Notes under the pieces: model-generated
Told to the model about the DNA's origin: nothing
Database searches by the model: none
The model's input: the letters and a program-made list of their open reading frames with translations, nothing else
Part shown: piece by piece, positions 45,330-56,195 of the stretch
Numbering within the stretch: the first letter of the stretch is position 1
Layout of the letters: every line of letters starts with the position of its first letter
Translations under genes and position numbers: made by a program
Assembly (NCBI GenBank): GCA_036429605.1
Contig: JAVFKD010000002.1
Location: 1,550,001-1,614,000, forward strand
DNA length: 64,000 nt
Source: Cladobotryum mycophilum
Taxonomy: Eukaryota; Ascomycota; Sordariomycetes; Hypocreales; Hypocreaceae
Direction: 5' to 3'

Positions 45330-45351
45330 AAAAAAAAAAAAAAAAAAAAAA
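45330..45351. repeat. Poly-A tract (22 A)
   Basis: Uninterrupted run of 22 adenines in intergenic DNA. There is no adjacent element body suggesting retroposition. Confidence 0.8.
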
Positions 45352-45715
45352 GACAGAGGGAGGGAGAGAGAAACGAAGCTATATGCCGTTTATATAATTA
45401 CCTATCAAATCCAACGGCTTCCTTTTTTTGAACCAGACAGATGGTAACATTCCCGAGTCTTTTCTCTATTCGTTGCTCGCCTGCTTGTCTGCTTGTCTGT
45501 GAGTGAGTGAGTGAGGATAAATAGCTCCAACCTCCCACACGATTTTATTAAACGGACTATTACGTACCAAGACCAACTTTCTACTTATCCATCCCCCAAA
45601 TTCCCATTCAGCCTAGGCTCTCTCTCTCTTTTTTTTTTTTTTAAACCGCAACAGTAACAACAAACTTCTTTTTTTGGCTTATGATAATCTGATAGCGTGG
45701 GCTTCGCCTTTGCTT

Positions 45716-45735
45716 ACACACACACACACACACAC
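45716..45735. repeat. (AC)10 microsatellite
   Basis: Perfect AC dinucleotide run of about 20 bases in intergenic DNA. Confidence 0.85.
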
Positions 45736-46650
45736 CAACTGCTTTACCTACCTACCCAAACAAGGAGAAGAGCGAAAGACGCACATCATCGGGAACCGGC
45801 CAGCACCCGTGGACTACCCAACGACAACATTTGCACACTCATACTCACTTACTCACACTCGACCTCAGGCGTGCGTCTGTGTGTTTGTCTGTGTCTGTGT
45901 GTGAGTGTGTGGCCGTAAGACTTTGGCCTTACTTAGCTCATCTATTCTATTTCCGCATCCTCTCTCTCTCGCTCTCCCTCGCTCGCTCTCTCTCTCTCTC
46001 TCCATCTCGCCACTAAAAACAAAAAACCACTACGGACCGGGACCCGCTTCCCATTCTGACTAGACTCCCGTTCCATTCTCTGGCCCATCACCTCATCCTC
46101 CTCATTAACCAACCCATTTCCCCGGGGGACCGGCTTATTCGAACCAAGAGAGACGAGGAAGGGAGGCTATTAAGTTTTGTCTTATTTTTTTTTAGGGGAG
46201 GGTCTCCGCTTGCGTGAGAAGGCTTGAACCCAAAGGCCGTTTCGCCTCTTTTTTCCTCTTCTGACACTTTTCCTTCTTTTTTCCTTGTCAGACGAATAAG
46301 CCTGTTTTTTTATTATTATTCTTTCTCTGTCGTCGTTTCATCACACACCTTTTTCGCCCCAGGAACCCTTTGGGTTTGCCAGGATTTCCCTTGCCTGATC
46401 TGGTAAACGGCGTTAGAGCTCAGCCAACAACAAGCCCTTTCTCGGTTTTTTTCGGTTTTTCTGACAAGAGCAAAGCCTCATTCGCTGACACAAAGAGACC
46501 CTTACCTTACACGGGCAAAGAAGCAAATCCAGACACCCCCCCCTTCCTTTTACACCTCAACAACCAACAGGTTGTTAATTTTTTATTTTTTTCTAAAAAG
46601 GAAAAGTCGACTAAGGCGAGCCTCTTATACAAGGGCCCGCCTTCGTCGCA

Positions 46651-46657
46651 TATATAA
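46651..46657 (+). promoter_or_regulatory. TATA box of amidase gene
   Basis: TATATAA, within GTCGCATATATAAACCGTC, followed by a CT-rich initiator-like stretch. A leader of about 220 bases, rich in AAC/CAA triplets, would precede the ATG at 46901. Confidence 0.55.
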
Positions 46658-46900
46658 ACCGTCAAACTGGGTCGTTCACTTTCATCGTTGAGGAGCAAGG
46701 GCAAGAGGGCATTACGGGATAAAGGCAATAGCAAAGCAACAATAACAACAACAACAAAAGACGACAACAGCAATAACAACGCCAAGCATAACAAGGACAA
46801 GGACAGTGGTGGCAAAGGCAACCACGACAACAACAAGGACAACAACAACAATAACAAGACTAGCAGCAGAAGCGGCAACAACAACAACACCAGCAGCAGC

Positions 46901-48934
46901 ATGGGCAACGACGATGCATACCGCCTCTCGGCCTCGGCGGCTCTCGCCAAGATTCGCAACGGCGAGTTGACCGTGGAGGGATATGCACGCTCACTGCTAC
47001 GTCGCATAGACTTGCGCGACGCCGACGTCGGTGCCTGGGCTTATCTGGACAAGGATTATGTCTTGCAGCAGGCGAGAGCCCTCGACAAGGTGCCTATGAG
47101 CCAGCGAGGGCCGCTGCATGGCATGCCCCTTGCGGTTAAGGATGTCATCTACACAAAAGGTGAGTGAGGACTTTTGTCTTTTTTTCTTCTTCGTCTCTTT
47201 CATTGTGTCAATATGACCCCAAGGGGGGAAAGAAAACGTTACAAGTGTAAACGCTGTTCAGGGGGACTGGAAACCAGTAAGGAGAGAGAAAACAAAAGGT
47301 TGAAGCCGGGGAAAAAAGAGAGAAGAAAAAAGAGTCGAGATTTCAGGCAAAAGAGAGTGAGAAAGAGGGAGAGAGAAAAAAACACGTCAAACGTCTGTGC
47401 AACTCGAAATGGAGTTGTTTTGTGATTAAAGAGAGGGGTCGTTGCTGTGTGTGTGTGGGGTTTCCAATGCCTGGTTGGAGGAGCTTTATGTTTCGGCATG
47501 GCATGGCATGGCATGGAAGCGAGATGATATTTTTTTTGTTTGGACGGGGGAGAGAGACCGCGTATGGGGGCAGGAAATCAGGTTCCCATTTTTTGAAACA
47601 TCATCCCCGTTGGGCTGCAAGAGACTGACCAAAAACGTTCTTCGTTTGTCGTACGATAGATATGCCGACACAGCACAACTCTCCCATTTACAAGAATGAC
47701 TTCCCCAAGCTTGACGCTGCATCCATCATTATACTCCGGCACGCGGGAGTTCTGCTTCTTGGTAAGTCTCCCTCTCTCTTTCTCGCTCTCTTCCCCCCCC
47801 CCCCCCTCTCCCCATTCCACTAGCTTCAACGGTTTTCTTTAGCCCCTGCCTTGTTGGACCCTCCCCTCCCCCTCTCTCTTCGTGTAAGCGAGCATGCATG
47901 TGTATATGTGCATGTATGTGTGTGTGGCCACGGTTGACTTACTCCTGTGTCTCCTCTTTTCCCCCCATATAGGCAAAACTACCACCACAGAGTTCGCTGC
48001 CACAACGTCCGGGCCTAGCACACGCAACCCCCACGATCCCTCCCGAACCCCTGGCGGCTCCTCTTCAGGAACAGGCGCAGCGGTTGGTGACTTCCAGGCC
48101 CCCGTGGGTCTCGGCACACAGACGGGCGGCTCGACCATCCGGCCGGCTTCCTTCAATGGGATTTACTCCATGAAGCCCACATGGAACGCCATCTCCCGCG
48201 AGGGCCAAAAGGTGTCCTCCCTCATGCTCGACACGTTGGGCCTCTTCTCCCGCAGCGTCGACGACCTGGACCTCCTGGCGGACGCCTTCCTCCTCCGGGA
48301 TGACGAGAAGAGCACCTTCCAGGGTGTCAAGGGCGCTCGCTTCGCCCTCTGCAAGACCTCGGTCTGGCCCGCCGCAGGCCCAGGCACTCGCCACGCCCTC
48401 ATGCGCGCAGCGGACATCCTCCGCGCCCACGGCGCCATCGTCGAGGAGCTAGACCTGCCTGCCGAGTTCGAAAACGTGCCCAACTGGCACACCGTCCTCC
48501 TCCACACAGAGGGCCACACGGCCTTCCTCCCCGAGCACCAGACCGCGAAGGACAAGCTCGCGTCCACGCTCGTCAACTACGTCGAGGGGACTGGCGGCTA
48601 CAACCACGCCGCGCAGCTCCGGGCCCTCGACAACCTCGCCGCCCTGCGCCCCAAGATTGACGCCATCGCCGGCCAGTACGCAGCCATACTCACCCCGAGC
48701 GTAATAGACGAGGCGCCCAAGGGTCTACACAGCACGGGCGACCACGCCTTCTGCTGCACGTGGTCAGCGCTGCACACACCCGTAATCAATATGCCCGGCT
48801 TTCAGGGGTCAAACGGCATGCCTATCGGCGTGTCCCTCGTGGCCCCGCGGTATCACGACAGGCATCTCCTAAAAGTAGCCAAGGAAGTTGGAAAAATCTT
48901 CGAGGCCGAAGGCGGATGGAAGAGCAAACTATAG
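46901..48934 (+). CDS. Amidase-signature family hydrolase
   Basis: Serine hydrolase of the amidase signature (AS) family, hydrolysing an unknown amide to acid and ammonia or amine. Exons 46901-47159, 47660-47761 and 47973-48934 encode 440 residues. The catalytic Ser-cisSer-Lys triad is visible: Lys80 in LAVKDVIYTK, cis-Ser150 in RTPGGSSSGTGAAVG, and nucleophile Ser174 in GTQTGGSTIRPASF, with spacing close to FAAH and GatA. I chose ATG 46901 because homology begins within a few residues of it (YRLSASAALAKIRNGELT). The frame is open another 71 codons upstream but has no ATG there, and that sequence is an Asn/Lys-rich leader of AAC-type triplets. Intron 1 is unusually long (500 bases) and intron 2 (211 bases) carries a C14 run and a polypyrimidine tract. 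No tRNA-amidotransferase partners are adjacent, so a free-standing catabolic amidase is most likely. Confidence 0.88.
47495..47516. repeat. GGCAT pentanucleotide repeat in amidase intron 1
   Basis: Four tandem GGCAT units within the 500-base first intron of the amidase gene. Confidence 0.8.
47793..47806. repeat. Poly-C run (14 C) in amidase intron 2
   Basis: Fourteen consecutive cytosines inside a longer CT-rich stretch of the second amidase intron; length should be treated with caution as homopolymer calling is error-prone. Confidence 0.8.
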
Positions 48935-49653
48935 AATGGATTTGATATTTTTTCTGGAAGCGTTTCGAGGTAGGTGATGGTAGGAACAGGAAGGAGACAA
49001 GGGAAGGGGGGATAAACAGATGGAAACATGGGGGAGTTTATGTCTTGGGTTTGTTTGATGGGAAAAGAAATGGGGAGACACCTCCTATCAGTGTGTTTTT
49101 GGGTGGGAAGGATGGGAATGGGCGGTTTGGTTGGGCAACTTGATTTTTCGGACGGATCACAAAGATAAAATGGGTTTGGCTGCTAGATACTTTATGATGA
49201 ATAGAACTTGGTTGGGTTATACGGATACACATCTGCACGTTTCATCCATTGGCTTACAACGTGTCATGTCTCAAAGCAGAACGAGGATCATTTGACTCAT
49301 GCCAAGAACCAGCTTAACTTGCAGCGGCTTGGTATTAGAAAGACAACGGTCCCTCAAAACTACCTACAACATATCATATATCCACAGGAGGATTGGTACA
49401 TGGAAATCCTCTGACTAAACCCATTTGCAGTTCCACCCTCGCCACACAGTACCATTTTATAATTACCCCTTTCCGAAGCATGCCACCCATTCATAAGGAC
49501 AAATTGCATGTACAAGGTTTCCCATGCCAGGTCCCAGGACAACAAAAAAAATAAAAAATAAGAAGAGATCTTCAACTCATTATTATCGAAATGTGGCTAG
49601 GTAAGTGAGTTGTGGTGGGTTTACAAGAAACTAGTGATGAGTTTATGATGGAA
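48935..49653. other. Intergenic region between convergent amidase and CDS1 genes
   Basis: Shared 3' flank of the convergent amidase and CDP-diacylglycerol synthase genes; no gene seen. Confidence 0.65.
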
Positions 49654-51280
49654 TCATTGTGACATGGCCTTCTCAATGCATCCACGAAGCTTTTTGAGAC
49701 TGTCAGTTATACGATTCCAAGGGAGGAGGAAAACTAATTCTGACATACCTCCTCAGGCATGATACCCTGGTTGCCAAGATATCGACACATGCTCTTAACC
49801 AGCTCTACCTGGTCGTGAGGGCTCAAGCTTGTAATAGCGGTTTCGAGGACGCTGCCAAGGGTAACCTTGTGCACCTCAATGAAAGTGTGGTAGTAAATAT
49901 AGGAAAAGAAGCCCATGATGAATTGACAGTCCATGCGGTCTGTCATTCCGCCATGGCCAGGGATAGAGTCGCCGAAATCCTTAATCTTGAATGTTCGCTT
50001 CAGTCCCGAGGCGAAGAAGCCGCCGAAGGGAGCAATCAGGGAGGCAAAGGTGGCAAGAGCAAGGGCGTGAAATTGCATGGGAGCAAAGGTGAGCGAAAAG
50101 TTGGTTTGTGGAGGCAAAAAGAAGAACTGAGGGAGGTGATAGGTGCGAGGCACGAACACCGGGTTCAATTCACACTGAAGCCCGGTAAACACGTTTGCGC
50201 CGAGATCCTGGTATGATATTAGTACTGAGAAATCTGTATGCATAGGAAAGTCACTCACATTGACAGGGCAAGCGAAAAACTTGGAGCGCGCCATCACATT
50301 AACGAGGACAAAGGCAAAGATAATTGTCATGATCCATGCGCCAACAAACCCTTCAACAGTCTTCTTGGGGGACAGTTTGATGAGCTGAGTGCGACCGAAA
50401 GCTATACCGCAAATGTAGGCCCAAATATCATTTGTGATTACGAGAGAAGCCGGAAGGAAAAACCAAATCATGCCCTCGAGAATGTTGTTCATGACAAAGT
50501 GAGCCTGGACAACAATGAGGTAAAGAGCCATATGCGTCCAGGTAAAGTTGGTAAACTGGAACTTGTAGTGTCCAGCCTGCAGTGATGCGACAAAGAAGAC
50601 GAAGCCTGTTGAAGAAGTATTAGCCTACGTATTAATATGATATCATATATGACGGCCAGGATGCGCACCAAAGACGTAAAGGATGAAGCTGATGAAGCGG
50701 TGGTGAGTGGCAAGAGGTAGCAAGACCTTGTCGACAAGGACAATATGCTTGAAGTAGTAGATGACGCTCTCGCCGTAGAGGAAGTACATGGTTGTGGCAA
50801 GCCAGTACCAGTTGAGGCTCTTGGTTGATCGAAGAGACCTTGCGCGACTCGGGACATTGGCAATGGCAATCACCTCTTTGAAAGAGACAATCTGAACAGC
50901 AGTGACGATGACAATCATATAAATGTGACCCATGAAAAGCGCAGCGAAAAAGACGAAGATCATGATAAACGTCCAGAACGTCCGTGTCCAGAAGTTTGCC
51001 TTTTTCTTCTCATATTCGGCCCTCTTCTCTTCAGCAGTCGGGGGCCTCTATTTTTTCGTCTCTATCGTTAGCCATATCCTCCGCGACAAGTGTGAATCTG
51101 CAAACGAGAGTTGTGTACCTCTTCCAAGGGCGCCAGCTTCGACTGAGCCTGCGCTTTGGTTCTGGTGGGAGACCCCTCTTCGCTCCTCTCGCTGAAGCTG
51201 GATCTACGGCTCTCTGAGCCACTGAACTGGCCGTTGCCTTGCTTTTGCGGGGACCTAGGCCCCTTCTTTGATCTAGCCAT
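49654..51280 (-). CDS. CDS1: Phosphatidate cytidylyltransferase (CDP-diacylglycerol synthase)
   Basis: Converts phosphatidic acid and CTP to CDP-diacylglycerol and pyrophosphate in the ER membrane, feeding phosphatidylinositol and phosphatidylserine synthesis. Exons in coding order 51119-51280, 50669-51047, 50259-50605, 49749-50207 and 49654-49689 encode 460 residues. The basic, Ser-rich N-terminus (MARSKKGPRSPQKQG) is cytosolic. It is followed by several hydrophobic helices, for example FIMIFVFFAALFMGHIYMIV, and the conserved NDIWAYICGIAFGRTQLIKL and LSPKKTVEGFVGA segments. The family signature is perfect at residues 363-389: SGLKRTFKIKDFGDSIPGHG then GMTDRMD. The last exon is only 36 bases; I took the acceptor after CAAAAAG because it yields LRGCIEKAMSQ. 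The alternative AG upstream of TCTCAAAAAG would give a shorter, less family-like end, and reading through gives VCQN. An essential housekeeping gene with intact frame. Confidence 0.93.
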
Positions 51281-52999
51281 GACGAATGATGGGAAATCGA
51301 GGTTTCAAGATAGTCGTAGGGTCGCGATTCGGCTTCGGCAGGTTATGCGCTGCGGGTTGCTCGGGGGAGGTGTTGTGTCGAAAGCACACAGTCTCTGCGG
51401 GAAGAGTCAGCAGATTGGTCGCAATCAGCAATCCGAGACCTAGTCTTACTGTAATACTCGGACAAGACAGCAACGGTAGCGACGAAACACAATAGCGACG
51501 GTGCGTGGTCGCCGAGAAGGGCGGATGGAAATTTCGCTATGGGATTGTTGAGTTGAAAGATGGAGTAGCCCAGATATTCAACGACGTGGAGCTTCTGATT
51601 GAATTTTGGGTTAGGTGCAGGTGGTGTTGAGGGTGTGGCTAACCCGCAGTTACAGTTGAGCTAGTTGAACTTGTAGGCCTCAAACTTCCAAGGTTTAGTG
51701 GGAAAAGTGCTACGTCAGGGCGGTGGTGCCGACAGGGAGCCCTGTAGCCGCTCTGGCTGCTCTGGCTGCTCAGGCGCAGTCGGTACAGCCACAGGCGGGC
51801 GGATTTGACAGAGCCTCAGTACCAGGTTGTCCTACGTCAACAGTTCTGAACTTGGTTATAAGTTGTTTGTTGTGCGACTTCTCCGCAAATGATGTCCGCA
51901 GCTTCGACAAGAGCCGTGGATACCTTATTCGATCATCCAGTATCTACCAAAGGTAGTTTTATTACTTCCAGTTATTACCATGTGCTTCATTAAAGATGCC
52001 GCGTTTCTCGACGTGCCTAGATTGTACTACAGTTACTGAAATTCCATGTGACAGCCGAGAAAATTCATCCCAACCCAGTGAATCAATTGGATGACAACTC
52101 AGCAGTGTCGTACGCAGAGGGTTAATATCACGCGCCGGCAAGGTATTGAAGGCCAACGCTACCTCTCTGACTTGCGTACCGTACCCTGAGTGTTGTTTGG
52201 TAGTAGTTAGTACCGAAGCGGATTCTGTGGATCCTAATCCCCAACAATTTGTTCTACTCACTCTAGAAACTGAGTGTAAAGAAATATTTTTTATCAGCCA
52301 TGAGATTCTCTTCTGCCTTGCATCTCCTATGCAACACATAGTCGGCGAGCCATCATCATGCTATCGTTAATGAGATTATAGTTGATTGGATTAGAAGAAA
52401 AGGACACTCTTCTACATTATGCATCGTCGCGTGCCAAGCTAATACTGCACAAGATCACGGGGAACCCGAAACTGAATAGTTTCTCTTTCATTTCACATTG
52501 TGGTTTCAAAATTCCTCATTCGGGGTTACGGAATACCCCGGACTCTGAATGGAAATTAAAACTTTCTCCGTGGGTTCTAGAATATCTCGCCCTTCCTCCA
52601 CTCGCGCACACCAAGCGCTGAGTATGAGGCTACAACAGTCTGCATACGCCAACTCTCCCCTGCCTAGTTTCAATCATGGCGTCTCAGTAGTATAAACATC
52701 AGCGGGCAACAACCAAGACCCGAATGTCCGTAGATCCTTGTCGTCTCATGTCGCCTCATCAGATCATATTGCTGGCTGGTGAGAGAAGTGATTAGATAAT
52801 CAGAGCGCACCGCCACGTCACCCCACCAAGTTGCAAGCGGGAGCGGCATGACAGCCACATCCCGCCCACCACGTGATTTCGCGTCTTGTCGGCGACAGGC
52901 ATTCATCTCAGCTCGCGAACTGCAAGGATGCTGCAAGGCGGCACGAATCTCCACCTCCATCCTACATGAAGCCATGACGCCATCCATGCTTCACGAGCA
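51281..52999. other. Intergenic region between divergent CDS1 and ATRIP genes
   Basis: Bidirectional upstream region of about 1.7 kb. Short frames carry no recognised content. A GCTGCTCTGGCTGCTC-type direct repeat occurs around 51750-51775. Confidence 0.6.
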
Positions 53000-55411
53000 A
53001 TGGATCTTGACGAATTCTCCGACGACGGCTTTGACGACCTGCCCGACAATGCGTTTCAAGAACTCGAAAACCAGGCCATTCAGTTTACTCAGGCCCACCA
53101 AACACAACAGCATATTCCTTCACAAGGGCAGAAGCATCGTTATGCGGGCCATGGCTGGGAGGAAGATGACGACCTCGACACCACCGAGGTGACCAACGGT
53201 ACTGGGATTGCAGTTGGTAGACCTGTGGTCGACAAGACATTAAGGCAACCGACACAACAAACACAACTCTCGCAGCGAGGACCACCGCCGACTGCACGTC
53301 CACGTCCGCCAGTACCCAATCCTCGATGGAATCCAACCATTGACCCGGCGACCGCGCCAGGATCAACTCTTGCGGCGCGACCCCGAATTCCCAACGCTAG
53401 GCCTCCCAATCAACAATTTCCAGGCTCCCAGAGGTTCCCAATTCAGGCCCCAGGTCGTTCTCAATCTAGCCAGTTCGCTCCGCAACCAACCCCTTCTCAG
53501 CCTCAAGCTGGGGGTGTCCTTACAGCATTACAACAAAGGGTTCGCGCATTGGAGGCTGAGCTCAATGCAGCTCGAGGGGAGGTCTCTATTCTCCGCGCCA
53601 AATCTACAAAGTATCAGCAGGAAGCCGATGCCCAAATTTCTCACCTCAAAAAGGTCAATACCGAGCAGACGGCCAAACATGAACAAGCGGTTGAAGCAGC
53701 TCTAGCTGCTGAGAGGAGCGCCAATACGGAGCTTCAATTTCTACAGCGAGATATGAAAGAGGTTAATGACCGAGCTCGCAGGAAAGAAACGACCATACAT
53801 ACTAGCGCCGGGGCGACAACTCCAAAGAAATCTACCAAGACCTGGGGCCTAGCTGATGGCTTCGATGATATGGATATTGCTGCAAGCCCAAACAAGGGCC
53901 AGGGGCGAACTAAGAGTGTGGGCGGTTCTGTCGCAGCCAATGTCGGAGAGCGGACACCGAGCAAAGGGAAGAGGAAACGGCCCGTGGTTGACAGTCCAAT
54001 TAAGGCCCTTGAAATACATACAGGCGATGTAGATATGACTGAGGATAAGCCTGCATCACAAGCAGGGCCACACCCCATTATCATCGCAGCTCCAGCAGTG
54101 CCCTTTGATGTAAGCTACATATTTTCGTCTCCAAGTGAAGACTTGTCTAATTCGGCGCAGTTCCTACAGCTAGTCCTTGATCATGGCTTTGCCAGGGATC
54201 AGCCTCCGACCTTTGATATCCTATCACGCTTTGCGTTTCCTTCTGATGCAACAGCCACGTCTTTTTCAACCATGATATTCGAGAGGTTACCTCTGATGGG
54301 CAACCCCCGTCAGCCAATGCAGTTGCTTGTAGATTTTGCAGAGCAAATTATCATCCTATGGACAAGGTGTTACGAGGAACAATTTTGGGAGCCCATCAAA
54401 TATCTTGCTTCTCTCATATCCTTTACATTCCAGCTTCATACATCCTCCGTTGCTCCTCTAATTAACAACAAGCTCGTCCCTATTGCTCAGTCGACAATAT
54501 TTCTCGTCGCAGAAGGATCACAGCGCCCTTCGGACATCACCACTGCCGAGGATTACAGCTTTCTTCAGCAACATATTGATACAACGCAAATCCTTTCGCT
54601 ACTCTACAATACAGCTTTAGCTTGTGCTACTACACCGTTAGAGACGGAAGATGGCTTGAAGTATACGGCCGCTAGGTTCTGGAAGCTTCTATCTCTTGAT
54701 CTTATCCTCTTGTTCCTCATGCCAAAGCAGAAAGTTGTGGATATTATCGCTGTCCTTAACCTGCTAGGCACGTCATCATTACCTAACTCGATTGGCCCAA
54801 TGGTTGAGGACAAGGATGCCACGACAACAGCAGGGATAGTTATTGAGCGAGTATCTGCCAAGTTGATAGAGCATTCTCGCACCACAACCACACCAGAGCA
54901 GAAGAGGAGTGTTCGACTTGCTGCGCTAAAGACGATGATAGCTTTCGCCAGATATCCATTTGGTGCTCAACAACTTGCGTCCCACGACAGTGCTCTTCCA
55001 CGTCTAGTTATTTGTTTGAGTGCTTCCATTGATGATCTTTACGATCAATCAATTCCATCGAGCATTCTCCCTCCCCTTCCCGATTCCATCAAGTCCTCTT
55101 CCTTGAAGATCCCTGAATCCCCAGCCCCAGCTGAGCTATATCGGATTATCTCTCAATGCGTTCTTCTCATTCACACACTAGTCACAGACCCACTGACGAC
55201 CAACTTGGCTGATATAACGCGAAAACTATCGTTATCACATGGAGGAAGTCAACGGTACATCATTGCTCTGGGACGATTGGCCTTTGCTGAGGAGGACCTA
55301 GTAATGGAAGCGGGGATTGAGGGAGAAATTGTGGAGGCTGCTCATGAGCTGTTGGAGATGGCGGTGACCCCAGATGAGGGTGAAACTGTTAGTGAGGCCT
55401 TTGGGGCATAA
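53000..55411 (+). CDS. rad26: ATRIP/Ddc2/Rad26-like DNA damage checkpoint protein
   Basis: Regulatory partner of the ATR/Mec1/Rad3 (UvsB) kinase, which recruits it to RPA-coated single-stranded DNA; named Rad26 in fission yeast and UvsD in Aspergillus. Single exon of 803 residues. The N-terminus MDLDEFSDDGFDDLPDNAF is the acidic RPA-binding-type motif at the extreme end of this family, which fixes the ATG at 53000. A Gln/Pro-rich linker follows to about residue 170. A coiled coil at about 173-264 (QQRVRALEAELNAARGEVS through NDRARRKE) would mediate dimerisation. Next is a basic patch with GKRKRPVVDSPIKALE. The rest, about 370-803, is a helical, HEAT-like region expected to contact the kinase. 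The length matches filamentous fungal relatives. Sequence divergence is high in this family, so the call rests on the N-terminus, coiled coil and overall architecture. Confidence 0.82.
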   Translation: MDLDEFSDDGFDDLPDNAFQELENQAIQFTQAHQTQQHIPSQGQKHRYAGHGWEEDDDLDTTEVTNGTGIAVGRPVVDKTLRQPTQQTQLSQRGPPPTARPRPPVPNPRWNPTIDPATAPGSTLAARPRIPNARPPNQQFPGSQRFPIQAPGRSQSSQFAPQPTPSQPQAGGVLTALQQRVRALEAELNAARGEVSILRAKSTKYQQEADAQISHLKKVNTEQTAKHEQAVEAALAAERSANTELQFLQRDMKEVNDRARRKETTIHTSAGATTPKKSTKTWGLADGFDDMDIAASPNKGQGRTKSVGGSVAANVGERTPSKGKRKRPVVDSPIKALEIHTGDVDMTEDKPASQAGPHPIIIAAPAVPFDVSYIFSSPSEDLSNSAQFLQLVLDHGFARDQPPTFDILSRFAFPSDATATSFSTMIFERLPLMGNPRQPMQLLVDFAEQIIILWTRCYEEQFWEPIKYLASLISFTFQLHTSSVAPLINNKLVPIAQSTIFLVAEGSQRPSDITTAEDYSFLQQHIDTTQILSLLYNTALACATTPLETEDGLKYTAARFWKLLSLDLILLFLMPKQKVVDIIAVLNLLGTSSLPNSIGPMVEDKDATTTAGIVIERVSAKLIEHSRTTTTPEQKRSVRLAALKTMIAFARYPFGAQQLASHDSALPRLVICLSASIDDLYDQSIPSSILPPLPDSIKSSSLKIPESPAPAELYRIISQCVLLIHTLVTDPLTTNLADITRKLSLSHGGSQRYIIALGRLAFAEEDLVMEAGIEGEIVEAAHELLEMAVTPDEGETVSEAFGA

Positions 55412-56195
55412 AGGATGGATGATATTTCTTTGCAGTTTATGTTTATTTAGCGGGTGTTGGTACATTGACGGGCTCGGGTTACTAATCCGGTGTCCCAAAA
55501 GGCGACGGTGGTGCAAGGTCAAGAAGGTAAAAGTCATATTGCATTTGGGGTGTTCTGGTTGAATTTGGCTATACATATCCTACACATGTTTATGTACGAG
55601 ATGCGCTGGCAATGACTTGAAAAGATTTGAATCAGTTTTATGAACGATTTAACTATATTGTCACTTATCGACGAAAGAGCTTTCTTCGTGAACTATATCC
55701 ATACTCTAAGCAGTCGCTCATATTTATCAAGGACACAAGATAACATGACACATCACAAAATCTTCCCTATAGGATCTCACTATCAAAATACGGCACTCAA
55801 CACCTTTTTTCATCTTTTTTCTTTTTGCTACTAACAGAGATCTTTAGCTTGGAGGTTACCCTATTAATGTAATGGAAGATAAAGCTGCCTCTTGTATTCG
55901 GCCCCTCCATTTGGCATTGTTAATAAGGCTACCCGGGACCTCCACCTGTTGGTTTTTATGCTGTTGGTTCGCTGTCATGTTGTTATACATGTTGTTACGT
56001 ATTCCTATTATACGCAAATATCCTACTTTTACGCATATCCCCTTTTAATCACGACTAATTTAGTAAACTAATCTGGTACGTCTTCGCTCTTAGGCAGCAA
56101 CACGTGTAAAACACATTCCACCAAACAAACACCCTTTTCTAACGTAAATCTTTCCTCATCCCTTTTTCTAAAGCACACGAATCGTTGAGATCGAG
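55412..56195. other. Intergenic region, AT-rich
   Basis: No gene supported. The part from about 55620 to 56160 is AT-rich with T tracts and includes the leader of the next gene. Confidence 0.6.

Larger units (their letters stand above)
38537..46900. other. 8.4-kb gene-free region rich in simple sequence
   Basis: I found no frame with domain content or sensible splicing. Up to about 39160 the DNA is AT-rich. From about 41250 onward homopolymers and microsatellites become dense: poly-A near 41630, poly-C near 42825, A22 at 45330, T tracts near 45627, CA repeats at 45716, TC repeats at 45955-46000 and CTAC-type repeats near 45134-45183. TACTCCGTA or its complement occurs at 42579-42587 and 44685-44693. 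The final 250 bases are the promoter and leader of the amidase gene. Long regulatory DNA or an unannotated non-coding transcript is possible. Confidence 0.5.

Noticed and set aside
45330..45351. A22 tract considered as the tail of a retroposed element
   Set aside because: No element body, reverse-transcriptase frame or flanking duplication upstream.
46507..47007. Leu-rich reverse frame opposite the amidase leader
   Set aside because: Antisense of AAC/CAA triplet repeats, which automatically reads as poly-Leu/Val.
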